Shown here: positions 9,979-18,797 of the stretch, in pieces
Position numbering within the stretch: position 1 is the first letter of the stretch
Layout: every line of letters begins with the position of its first letter
Assembly (NCBI GenBank): GCA_024364805.1
Contig: CM044487.1
Span: 87,801,310-87,829,719 of the forward strand
Reading direction: 5' to 3'
Source of the DNA: Euprymna scolopes
Lineage: Eukaryota; Mollusca; Cephalopoda; Sepiida; Sepiolidae
Length of the DNA: 28,410 nucleotides
The notes under the pieces: generated by a model
Told to the model about the DNA's origin: nothing
Databases searched by the model: none
The model's input: the letters and a program-made list of their open reading frames with translations, nothing else
Program-made: the position numbers and the translations under genes

Positions 9979-10040
9979 AATTTATATTATATATATTTTT
10001 ATATATTTATATAAGAATATATATATATATATATATATAA
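9885..10040. repeat. (TA)n microsatellite, long, with interruption
   Basis: About 90 bases of TA (9885-9976), a short AT-rich interval containing TATAAGAAT twice, then another TA run at 10017-10040. Confidence 0.9.
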
Positions 10041-10241
10041 GAAATGAATTGTTTAGAAAAATATAATACTCGCATGCACATGTCTCAGTTTATTTCCGTT
10101 GTTTTTTAATTCATTTTTTAAAAAAGAATTTAACGTTATGGTATTTTTGCTTAGTATAGAAAAGAATTGCATGAATTAAAATATTTTATTTATCCGTACT
10201 TTACTTAATTTTTTTAAAGGCAATTTACCGTTACGTTAAAT

Positions 10242-10269
10242 ACCGGGCAACATGGGGCACATCTACTAG
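10242..10269 (+). mobile_element. Helitron-type 3' terminus
   Basis: ACCGGGCAACATGGGGC followed by ACATCTACTAG and T fits the hairpin-plus-CTAG-T form seen at 5274-5302. The element body towards lower coordinates merges with TA repeats and its head was not found. It lies about 100 bases downstream, in gene terms, of gene A exon 1. Confidence 0.5.
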
Positions 10270-10367
10270 TAAATAAATAAAAGAAATCTATTCCCAATAT
10301 CATTTATATTCGAATAAGTCAATTAAAATGACAAAAAAAAAAACGGCCGGAAATAGAAAAACAAAAC

Positions 10368-10467
10368 GCCATCTTCTGAGTTTCGATACTACATTGAGTT
10401 GAAAAAGTGATTCGCTTACAACGATCATAACGCACAGCAACACGGTTATTTTCATAAAGTTATTCAT
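10368..10467 (-). CDS. gene A exon 1: signal peptide of secreted Cys-rich peptide
   Basis: The minus-strand ATG at 10467 opens MNNFMKITVLLCVMIVVSES, a signal peptide with a Lys-containing n-region and a Val/Leu/Ile core ending in a plausible S-E-S cleavage site. It aligns residue for residue with gene B exon 1 (MKSFMKIVILFCVMIALSEA). About 13 propeptide residues follow. The exon end is placed at 10368 by alignment with the gene B donor in phase 1. A GT is present there but its context is a poorer donor, so this copy may be less well spliced or fading. An in-frame ATG upstream at 10515 is ignored because the promoter and homology favour 10467. The partner exon is probably 1012-1094, across about 9.3 kb. 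Confidence 0.6.
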
Positions 10468-10533
10468 TTTGCTATAGCTAATGTGGTATGTGTGATTAAA
10501 GAATGAATCAATCATCGATAGGGAATAAACGTT

Positions 10534-10558
10534 CTCTTATATGCATGCAACTTCCGGT
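10534..10558 (-). promoter_or_regulatory. gene A core promoter: Ets-like site and TATA box
   Basis: On the minus strand ACCGGAAG (10551-10558) is followed by TGCATGCA and TATAAGAG (10534-10541), with AACGTTTAT next. The same block precedes gene B exon 1 at 28343-28367. The TATA box is about 67 bases above the ATG, giving a short leader. Confidence 0.6.
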
Positions 10559-10990
10559 TAAACTTATGCTAAAGCTGCATAGACATTCCAGAAAGGGTAA
10601 TTATAAATGCGTCTTGGATGCATCAGACAATTTGATAGTTTTACGACTAAATAAATAGATGAGTAACAATGATAACTATACGGTAGTGCCTCTTTTCAAA
10701 ACGATATCATTTACTCGACTCCCGTCAGCTAGTTCTACAAAATGATTTTGTTGCTTAAAGTTGGGGTCAAAATTGATAAAATCAGATTATTACAAAAATA
10801 AAAAGATATTTATTTTGTTTAAAATTTATATTGGCGTTTATAAATATATTTGGAAGAAACACTTCATCATCAGTATGTTCTTTTTGCCATGTTGTTGTTG
10901 GAGCATATAATCAGTAAGCAGAAGTCCGTATTTTTGATTACGTTATTTTTTTCAAATGTCGGAACGGTTTGTTGCTCACGCGGAATTCAC

Positions 10991-11164
10991 GTTAGGGTTT
11001 GTGTTCCTTGATAGAATCGCCGATTGCGTTTGAATAAAATAAAATACGTATTATACGCGTTTGAAGCCAAATACGTATAAGATAAGTTTTGGCTTCAAAC
11101 ATATCTAATACGTATTTCATTTTATTTACACTTAATCAGCGCTTCAATCAAGAAACACCTTAAC
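10991..11164. repeat. long imperfect palindrome, arms about 80 bases
   Basis: The left arm 10991-11071 and right arm 11087-11164 are reverse complements with a few mismatches and small indels. Matched cores are ATAAAATAAAATACGTATTA and GTTTGAAGCCAAA, with CTTGAT and GTTA further out. The spacer is only 15 bases. Outer ends read GTTAGGG and CCTTAAC. It could be a foldback element or MITE, or a template for a long hairpin RNA. It lies about 430 bases upstream of the gene A promoter and about 900 below the gene B 3' end. Confidence 0.8.
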
Positions 11165-11227
11165 ATAATTTGTTTTGTTTTATTTTTTATTCATTTTATT
11201 TATTTTAAATTTATTTTTAATTTTCGA

Positions 11228-11257
11228 CTACCGTGGAATTTCCGCGGATTCTGCTAG
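11228..11257 (+). mobile_element. Helitron-type 3' terminus
   Basis: ACTACCGTGGAATTTCCGCG carries a six-pair stem (CCGTGG with CCGCGG, one G-T pair), and CTGCTAG then T follows after four bases. This is the same form as 5274-5302 and 10242-10269. The long palindrome lies just upstream and may be internal to this element. Confidence 0.5.
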
Positions 11258-12060
11258 TTTAAATACTTCGAAATTAGAAAAATGATATTTTAATGAAATT
11301 TAATTATTTTTATTGTGCAGTAATTTGTGTCATTATAGAACAGATTGTAAGAAACTGTATTTAACTACGCGAGCAGTAATAATAGCTTTATTATCAGAAA
11401 CCTATTATGTAACACGGGGAGAGAAGGGTATTTAGTATTGTAACAATTTTGTACTTTCACCGAACAATTTAATAATATAAAAAATACCGTAAAAAGTGAA
11501 AATACTATTTAAAAATTGGGCGGCACGTTGAAAGGAAATTTCAGTACAATGTACTTAAAAATTGCAAAAAAAAGATTTTATCGTCAGTAATTTTTACATT
11601 TATGTAAAACTTTTCTGTAATAATTCTGTAAAAAAATGTTTTTAAGAACATGAAGATTCATATTATCACTATTCCAAAGGAATCCATTAAATATTTTGTG
11701 GGGAAATTTAAACTGTGTTTTTTTTCTTTATAGAATACCTAAAGCTTCATTACAGAATAGTAGACATCACAAGTAGCTAAGTTTCGACTCTACATTTTGT
11801 TGTCTCACAGTTCGGCTAATGAAGACAAACAAAATTTATGTTTGTAAAATAAACAAAAATGTCGAAATGTTCGTAGATTTTCTTCTCATCAAGTCATACA
11901 GAATACAATTGCCACGATACCGTGTTGTCACTGCAACAGTAAAATAAATATACGTATTTTCCTTACCAAACATGTATCAAACCTCTTGGCTAATTCTTAT
12001 ATGAAAACAAACAAAAGATGACAGAAAAAATAATTCCGTAAACTCTTATAAAATACAATC
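11258..12060. other. AT-rich intergenic sequence between gene B and gene A
   Basis: No coding frame or repeat recognised. If the two-gene model holds, this is the spacer between the gene B poly(A) site and the gene A upstream region. Confidence 0.4.
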
Positions 12061-12064
12061 ATAT

Positions 12065-12070
12065 TTTATT
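12065..12070 (-). promoter_or_regulatory. polyadenylation signal AATAAA of gene B
   Basis: AATAAA on the minus strand within GCACAATAAAATATGATTG, conserved with 887-892. It lies 120 bases past the gene B stop codon. Confidence 0.6.
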
Positions 12071-12189
12071 GTGCACACTTTTATTCTTTGAACGCGTTAC
12101 ATGTTGTAAATAGTTATAATTTCTAAGGAAGATCACATCGATATTCATGCGAGCTGTAGCGCAACGACTGCAAGTTCTGTTTTCCTATA

Positions 12190-12374
12190 TCATTTTTGCT
12201 TACATGAAAAACTTAAACAGCAGTAATGACCTTTCTTTACACCAGAAGAACAGCACTGACTATGAGTAAATTTTTCACAGTCCTTTTTACTACATCTGAA
12301 TCTGCGACAACAGTAATGGTCGTTGTTTACACTGCCACGACAGCACCATGTATAATTAATTTTACCACACTTTG
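12190..12374 (-). CDS. gene B exon 2: two-module secreted Cys-rich peptide, terminal exon
   Basis: The exon follows a good acceptor (TTTTTCATTACAG) and opens in phase 1, matching the phase-1 donor at 28176. It encodes 60 residues with 12 Cys in two modules. Module 1 is C2, C10-C11, C21-C22, C27; module 2 is C32, C40-C41, C51-C52, C57. Both are C-x7-CC-x9-CC-x4-C, at an exact 30-residue period. Shared residues include G before the third loop region and HYCC in both modules. The peptide is basic (many Lys and Arg). Six Cys per module suggests three disulphides each. The arrangement is not a knottin, defensin or Kunitz pattern that I know. CC-x4-C resembles part of a granulin but lacks its ladder of CC pairs. 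Likely secreted; role (defence, venom, signalling) unknown. The frame is intact. Confidence 0.75.
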
Positions 12375-12830
12375 CTGTAATGAAAAACAGAACATGAAAG
12401 ACAGGTTATACAAAGATATATAATAGTAACCAATATTTACAACAATATTTTTGTATGAAATAAGAATGAATCGACGTTGAAAAAAAGAGAGATTGATTAG
12501 ATTACTCCAAGATGCAATATAACGAGAAAATAGGCAAGCGTTGGGATAAATGAAAACTCTGGAACTTAGATATATAGATTGATTATCAAATACTTCTCCC
12601 ATTGGCAGCAAATCCCGTAAATCAAAATTAAGTATCATTAACATGTCTAGCCTTTTAAAGAGGACGTTCGTGTAGAATGAAATGCAAGAGTTGTGCAGGT
12701 ATTTTCAGGTAAAAATAGAAGATATGTTAGACAATGCTCATCTTTAAATAGAAATGTTATGCAATTTCCAGTGCCGACAAAGCAAAGTAAGATATATAAT
12801 AGTGAAAACGTATAATAATAGAAATAACCC
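12375..12830 (-). other. gene B intron flank, paralogous to gene A intron
   Basis: 12375-12640 aligns by eye with 1095-1345 (shared GGAACTTAGA, ATTGATTATCAAATACTTCT, GATTGATTAGAT), and 12655-12830 with 2225-2395 (TGTAGAATGAAATGCAAGAG against TGTAGAATAAAGTGCAACAG; also GAAAACGTATA). The duplication that made the two genes therefore included at least this much intron. Confidence 0.65.
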
Positions 12831-12969
12831 CATTCTCAACGGAATTCTTATGTGTAAGAAAACACATATATTTATCTACAAAAATTTAATGTATATTTGT
12901 GTAAGATTCAAACACAAACACGCACATGTATAAATGTCTAAATAACAGAAACGCACACGCATGTTTATA

Positions 12970-14200
12970 CAAGGTTTTTCAAAAAATGTACTCACACTTT
13001 AATCCTTGCTTACACGCTGTCTTTTTTGTGTTGCAGGTTTGAGGTATGACCCACAGCATGACAGGAAATTTACTTAGCTTGGAAGAGAGGAAGTTTGTCA
13101 TGAAATGTTATTGGAAGACTGAAAACCCCATTGAAGTGCAAAGACGATTCAGAAGGGAATTCGCAAGACCACCACCAACGCGCCGGATCATTGCTCGCAT
13201 TAAAGATAAATTTGAAGCAGATGGAACAGTCCAGAACGTTAACAAGAATAGTTCTGGACGATCTCGGATATCCACGAGCCCTGAAAAAGAAGAGCAGGTG
13301 CTGCAAACACTCTTTTGATCACCAGAGAAATCACTTTGACAAACTGCTCGGGAAACCCACATCTCAAAAGATAGCGTCCATCGCATCATGGAGCGTCTGC
13401 ACTGAAAATGCTACATTCCAACACTAATTCATGCTCTCAACGAAGACGATGCTGACCGGAGAGTCGAATTCTGTGAATGGTACCTAACAAAATGTGCAGA
13501 TGATGCAGGGGTTTCACACAAAATTTTGTGGAGCGATGAGGCAACGTTTACATTAAATGGCACGATTAATCGCCATAATTGTACGTACTGGGGTCCTATA
13601 AATTCTCATGTAACACTTGAACACCATGTAAACTTGCCAGGAGTAACAGTGTGGTGTGGGATATCCGCACTGGGCATCATAGAGCCATTTTTTTTTATTA
13701 ACGGAACTGTCACTGTGCAGAGATACCTTAACTTGCTTCAGGAGTTTGTTGATCCACAAATTTCTGAGATGTTTGGTGATGACGGCGAAATTTACTTTCA
13801 GCAAGATGAGCACCTCCCCACTACCATCGCGATTGGATTGGACAAAGGGGTGCCATTGAATACCCTGCATTTTTCCGGACCTCACGCCCATGTACTTCTT
13901 TTTGTGGAGATAGCTTAAAGACAAAGTTTATCGCACCAAACCAAGAACAATTGATGCATTGAAAATAGAAATTGAAAGACAACGTCGCGATATTCCTAAT
14001 GACCTGTTTCGTGACGTTTGCGAATCCCTTGGTGCGCGTTATCAGTATTGTCTGGACACTAATGGTCATCAATTCGACCATTTGCGAACATGATTCTTTA
14101 ATCACATTTATCTTCTATATTCGAAGCTATTACATTTCACTGTATGTTTATAAATAAAGGATTTCTCGTCATTCAAAGTGTGAGTACATTTTTAGACACC

Positions 14201-14203
<3 letters not shown>
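12970..14203 (+). mobile_element. mariner-like transposon, both ends present
   Basis: Inverted ends CAAGGTTTTTCAAAAAATGT at 12970 and CAGGGTGTCTAAAAATGTAC inward from 14203 share AAAAATGTACTCACACTTT and are flanked by TA. The 1234-base length is normal for a mariner relative. The plus strand encodes one transposase (13046-14093). The ends differ in their first bases from those of the element at 7680-9114, so it is another family. Confidence 0.85.
13046..14093 (+). pseudogene. mariner-like transposase with DUF4817-type N-terminus, frameshifted
   Basis: The start is MTHSMTGNLLSLEERKFVMK, then VQRRFRREFARPPPTRRIIA (an N-terminal helix-turn-helix of the kind labelled DUF4817), GRSRISTSPEKEEQVL, SKDSVHRIMERL and [10 protein letters not shown]. 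The catalytic part has [20 protein letters not shown] (first Asp, about 13530), [18 protein letters not shown], and IYFQQDE (second Asp, about 13800). [11 protein letters not shown], with the third Asp near 13880, lies in a different frame. The C-terminal KDKVYRTKPRTIDALKIEIE follows to about 14093. Frames break near 13315, 13400-13430 and 13810-13915. Length and motif order match the family, so it is a recently dead copy. Confidence 0.78.

Positions 14204-14263
<60 letters not shown>
14204..14263. repeat. (TA)n microsatellite joining two elements
   Basis: The TA run starts at the target duplication of the mariner-like element and ends exactly at the first base of the inverted repeat of the Penelope-like element. 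Confidence 0.9.
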
Positions 14264-14264
<1 letters not shown>

Positions 14265-14328
14265 TGTGTGTTCAAAACAAATCAAGACTTAAAGACAAGG
14301 TGTTGATAGCAACGAAAAGTGTATTTCC
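14263..14328 (+). repeat. inverted terminal repeat, left copy
   Basis: It shares ACTGTGTG, AATCAAGACTT, AAGACAAGGTGTTGAT, GGCAACGAA/AGCAACGAA and GTATTTC with the reverse complement of 17422-17482. Penelope-like elements are known to carry partial inverted copies at their ends, which would explain it. Confidence 0.75.
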
Positions 14329-15869
14329 TTCCCCTGCACTTATTTAAGAAAGCACTTAAACTAGCAGAAGATGAAACTGACTTAACTAAGTTGGAAATTG
14401 AAATGATAAAACTAGCCAAAAAAAAAACCAATCAGATATAACGGTGGATTGTGGATCCGAAAAGATAGAAATGTCCATTTTGATATTACAATGGATGCCC
14501 CAGACTCCTCGTAGGTCACTGACTTCGTTGGTCTCTACTTACTAAGCGAGATAGACAAGAAAATTCCAGGTTTAAATGGGGGTCTTTACAGGGACTACGC
14601 ACTTTTCGTAGTTAATTCCAGCGACCGTTTTACGGAAAAATCAAGAAAAAACATCAGAATTTTTTAAAGGAATTTGGATTAGAAATAACAATGGACAGCA
14701 ATTGCAGGATCGTTAATTTTCTGGACGTTACCCTCAACCTAAACAATAGCACATAGAACCCTACCACAAATCTAACCAAAAAACTTTCTACATAGATTAC
14801 CGATCAAACCATCCGAAATGCATGAAGAAACCACTGATCCCCAACATTTCTAAAAAAGTATTAGAACTTTCTAAGAATGAGAATCTTTTTGAAAAACAAG
14901 GAATACTACAATGAAAAATTGAATATAAGAGTAACAATAATAGTAACCACAAACCCAACTGCGTAATCTCGTACAACATTGCAATGAGAGCTAGAAATAA
15001 AAACATGACCAATAAGGAAAACGTTGAATAGTAACGGAGGAGGAAATAATAATAGCAAAACAGGGAAGGATGAGAGTGGTACCATTAATAAGAGAAATAG
15101 ACGCAAGAGGCAGGTCTGGTTCAATCCACCATTCAGCGAACACATCAAAATAATATACCTAAGGAATTCTATAGAATAATAGACCAAAACTTTCCCCGGA
15201 AAATAAACTAAGCAAAATAATAAATAGAAAATCTGTAAAATTATCTTTCTCAACGTCCAGAAACTTGACTAACACTGTAATTAGCTCCAACAATAGAAAA
15301 ATCAGCAAAATAAGGAATAACAACGAACTAGCATGAAACGAAAATATACCAAACAGAAAATGTAATTGTAGAATATCTGAAAATTGTCCGTTGGATGGGA
15401 AATGTCTAACCTCGGAAATAGTGTATAAATGCGAGATAAAAACCGATAACTCTAAGAAGATATATCTGGGAGCCACGGGAACAGTGTTTAAGGACAGATA
15501 CAGAAAGCACGTAGTATCATTCAAAAAGGAACCTGGGATAGAAACTTATAGAGATGGCGTAAACGACAGCAGGGTGGGCACAAAAATAAGCATTAGAAAT
15601 ACAAACAAAAAGAAAAATACAATTGCATTAGGTGATTGGATCAGGGAACGTAACAGATATAATGAAAATTTTGAATTAAAATGGTCAGTAGTGGACAGCG
15701 GAGGAAGTACAGCCCTGGGAAATCAAAAAGGTGCAATCTATGTTTATTGGAAGCCTTCTACATTGTGAATTCCAAAGAGGAAATTTTGAATAAAAGATTG
15801 ATGCCATACAGGGATGCCTTCATAGAAATAGATTCCTGCTATCACGCCTTAAATGTAACTGAGACATAA

Positions 15870-17421
15870 TCTTTTTACACCAATAAGGTTCATCGGATGT
15901 CAGGATTATATTTTAATGTAGAGTTAAATAGGTAGAACTGTTACAATATAAATGAAGGATCCAAATATAACATGCAAATATAGTTTCCTTTCTTCTTAAC
16001 CGGGCAAGAAATACAAATAAAGTATATAGCCTATCTAAGAATGTGTTTTCTTCCATAACAACAACAATTCTTATATTCAGTCGTAGCAGTATTAACGGTA
16101 AAAGTAGTAACACCTTCTTCAAATCAATAAACAACTCAGCAATTAATCTAGCTATTATTAAAAATTAAATTAACAACTTGGGGGTTGTTAATCCATTTAA
16201 ATATTAATTCAATTGATTTTGTCGTCTGACACCCTAGGTTGGTAGAATCCATGCTTACTTATTCTCTTACTTCACTTTATGGTCTAAGTGTTTTTCACCC
16301 ATGAATCCAAGAGTAGACATCTTCCCACCGGAGTAAAACACACTTGGAGCCGTGGGTGGTTTTGTTTTAAGAATAGTAATTAGAGGACAGACACTATTTT
16401 ATTTATTTAGACAACCCAAGAAAACAACGCAAAAACTATATGGCAGGAGCAGCACAAGTGATTAATAACAGATCCGGGCTAAACACATCCCATTCCTTTA
16501 GATAAAAAAAAAAACATAATTTATATACAAGCCATTGTAACACGTTCTGGATCCATGTGATTAAATTAATTATTAAATCATAGTCACCTTCGAGTAATCA
16601 ACGAACCGAAAACAGAACGGCCTGAATTACCTCCCTTTAACCATTATAAGAAACAAAATCGACCCAGTTTCAAACAGAATTAACTAGCAGTACTTAACAA
16701 CTAAATTGGATTATCTCCCTTCAAATAATCCTAAGCAACGACATAAAAAACATTTTTCAAGTAGAATAACTATGAATTTTCAGACAGTAAATAGATTAGA
16801 ACACTTCACCCGAAATGTCCTACAAGGTTTATATATATTTAATACACCCATTTTACTTTATTCTCATATTCAATCAAATTCTAAACCTGAAATGGTCTTT
16901 TATACCATGTACCAATGAAACGATAATTTAAAAAAAATGCTTGCCACTAATACAAAACTAAAACTAACCGTAACATCCTTACAAGGTTGTTACGCACATA
17001 ATATAAATATAGATACCACATTTAAAAAAAATTCTTTTTACAAAAAATCAACCATCGGGAAATAAAGGAATTTAGGCATCCAACAAATGGTATATATTTT
17101 TTAATTTTTGTTTCTTTTTTAAATGGCTTAAGGCTCCCCGTAGAAATTTCACATAACTCTGTTCTTAAATAAGGATACGAAAATTAGGCGATACATTAAT
17201 ATTTAAATGGGCTCTTCCGTAAACACAACCAAGATAAATGTTTCTCGCATGTTTGTCCCGTTAGGGACCCCCCATCTTTTTACTTTCTATTAAAAAAATG
17301 CTATATTACCAAAAGTGTGTTTATTCATAAAGTCTGAAGAAATGCTGGTTTTTGAAATTTTTAAAACGATATAATGCTTGAACTTGTCGAACTGGACATT
17401 GAAACAATTGTAACATAAAAT
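15870..17421. other. 3' region of the Penelope-like fossil, nothing else recognised
   Basis: AT-rich. Two loosely similar phrases about 80 bases apart (TTACCTCCCTT near 16628, TTATCTCCCTTC near 16711) suggest an old internal duplication. CTGAAGAAATGCTGGTTTTT near 17335 resembles the hairpin-like 3' untranslated parts of such elements. No independent gene is seen. Confidence 0.4.
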
Positions 17422-17482
17422 GAAATACATGCTTCGTTGCCATCAACACCTTGTCTTGAAGTCTTGATTTTGCACACACAGT
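17422..17482 (-). repeat. inverted terminal repeat, right copy
   Basis: Reverse complement of 14263-14328 with a few differences. AT-rich flanks on both sides (ATAT next to ACTGTG) obscure any target duplication. Confidence 0.75.
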
Positions 17483-17596
17483 ATATTAATGCTCAATTAT
17501 GAAATGTGATAATTTTGTAGCTTAATCCTTAAGTCAACCAAAAAAGGCTTAAAACCTATTGATATATGAAAATTTATTGAATTAAACGAACTCAGT

Positions 17597-17603
<7 letters not shown>

Positions 17604-17695
<92 letters not shown>
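17604..17695. repeat. (TA)n microsatellite
   Basis: About 90 bases of TA with one C interruption near 17681. It is bordered on both sides by ATGAAAATT or its complement-like TTTCATAT. Confidence 0.9.
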
Positions 17696-18470
17696 GAAAA
17701 TTCAATTGTGGATTCCTGAGATTATTTTAGTAAACGGATTTCTAATTATTTTTTTACTCAAATATCACTCAGAGAAACTACGCTCCAAAACAATAATATC
17801 AATATATATCTCCATATATAAAGTAGTAGCGCTCGTGTATGTGTGTGTGCTACTCTTCTATTCAAAGAAATATATAAGTCCGTTTTTAGCTATTTCTCTC
17901 AAAAAAGATCCGTGTGTACCCCTGCTGTTCAAAGAAATATATCAATCCGTTATAGGCTACTTCTATTAAAAGATATTACACATTCAATTTTGTGCGTGAT
18001 TTCTATATATAGTATTTCCAAAACTAAATCTGCACTGAATGAGTTACTTCATTTGCATATTACGTTAAAGAAAATATATTATAAGGATTAGCTCGATTTT
18101 ATTTATTATTTGATGTAATAGAATCGTTTAAACTGTACTATTTAGAAATATTATTTAAAGTTTATTTATTTAGTTTATTTTTGATTCAATTTATATTTGA
18201 TTTAACTTATTTTCAATTATTAATATCTGGCAACAGTTGCGTTTAAAACCGGAAGTCTCATATAAATCTATGAGAGTTATTTCCTTTTCAGCTCATACTT
18301 ACGGCTTTTGTTTTAAAACAGAGTGCACTTTTTTGCAAGATTAGAGATGCGGTGGCAAAATGCTCTCGATCCTAACATCATATACAAGGAACCAAATTTC
18401 CTAATCACCGCTATATTACTATGCCAACAATATATACACAGTATTTAAAATATTAACAGTTTAAAATATG
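17696..18470. other. AT-rich sequence with a diverged 67-base tandem duplication
   Basis: TTCAAAGAAATATAT occurs at 17861 and again at 17928 followed by similar sequence (AAGTCCGTTTTTAGCTA against CAATCCGTTATAGGCTA), a tandem duplication with a 67-base period. Short frames cross it but nothing supports coding. The rest is unremarkable. Confidence 0.5.
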
Positions 18471-18482
18471 TTAAAAGTCGTA

Positions 18483-18530
18483 GTCATAGTTGTACGCCAA
18501 AAAAATGCGATTTGCGCGTACAACTATGAC
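18483..18530. repeat. hairpin with perfect 15-base arms
   Basis: GTCATAGTTGTACGC at 18483-18497 is the exact reverse complement of 18516-18530, with an 18-base loop. The inner CAAA and TTTG can extend the stem past a small bulge. No T-run terminator or gene context is seen. Confidence 0.75.
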
Positions 18531-18720
18531 CAGCGCTTTACACATAAGAAATTGTATTGTGTACTATCCGGAAAACTACTACATTTAAATGCGATATTCG
18601 TTTTCAGCATATCAAACACCCCTCAAAGTCTTTGTTTTAAAGGAAAATATTAAGGTGCAAACCAAGTAAAAACGTACTATAAATTGTTTTTTTTTAATCT
18701 TAAACAGTATAAACAGATTT

Positions 18721-18797
18721 TACTGACAAATATTGACAAGGGATTGTACTGACAAATATTGACAAGGGATTTTTACTGACAAATATTGACAAGGGAT
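18721..18797 (+). repeat. three tandem copies of a 24-base unit
   Basis: TACTGACAAATATTGACAAG plus GGAT occurs identically at 18721, 18747 and 18774, separated by 2 and 3 bases. TGACAA also recurs inside each unit, so the unit itself is a partial repeat. The identity of the copies indicates recent expansion. Confidence 0.9.

Larger units (their letters stand above)
14263..17482 (+). mobile_element. Penelope-like retroelement fossil with inverted terminal repeats
   Basis: The plus strand shows the late part of a reverse transcriptase (ITMDAP, VGLYLLSEIDKKI, then FLDVTLNLNN at about 14480-14750). The connector typical of these elements (FNPP at about 15120, NFPRK at about 15190) follows. Then comes a GIY-YIG endonuclease region at 15391-15768 (CLTSEIVYKCEIKT, KIYLGATGTVFKDRYRKHVV). 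RT followed by GIY-YIG is diagnostic of Penelope-like elements. The first about 65 bases (ACTGTGTGTTCAAAACAAAT onward) recur inverted at 17422-17482. The early RT is absent and many breaks are present. It is old and inactive. The 1.6 kb after the endonuclease is AT-rich and mostly unrecognised. Confidence 0.7.

Noticed and set aside
10300-10515. A 71-residue single-exon secreted or membrane protein
   Set aside because: Alignment with gene B shows that only the part from 10467 to about 10368 is exon-like. The start at 10515 lies in the leader, and the hydrophobic tail reads into intron, including a poly-Lys/Phe A-run.
12190-12374. Granulin, defensin or inhibitor-knot identity for the Cys-rich peptide
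   Set aside because: CC-x4-C recalls part of granulin, but the ladder of CC pairs and its spacings are missing. Defensins and standard knottins order their cysteines differently (for example C-C-CC-C-C).
18248-18500. A third promoter of the peptide family (CCGGAAGT then TATAAAT on the plus strand)
   Set aside because: The two motifs are there, but the rest of the 45-base block is not, and the following ATG frames have no signal peptide.
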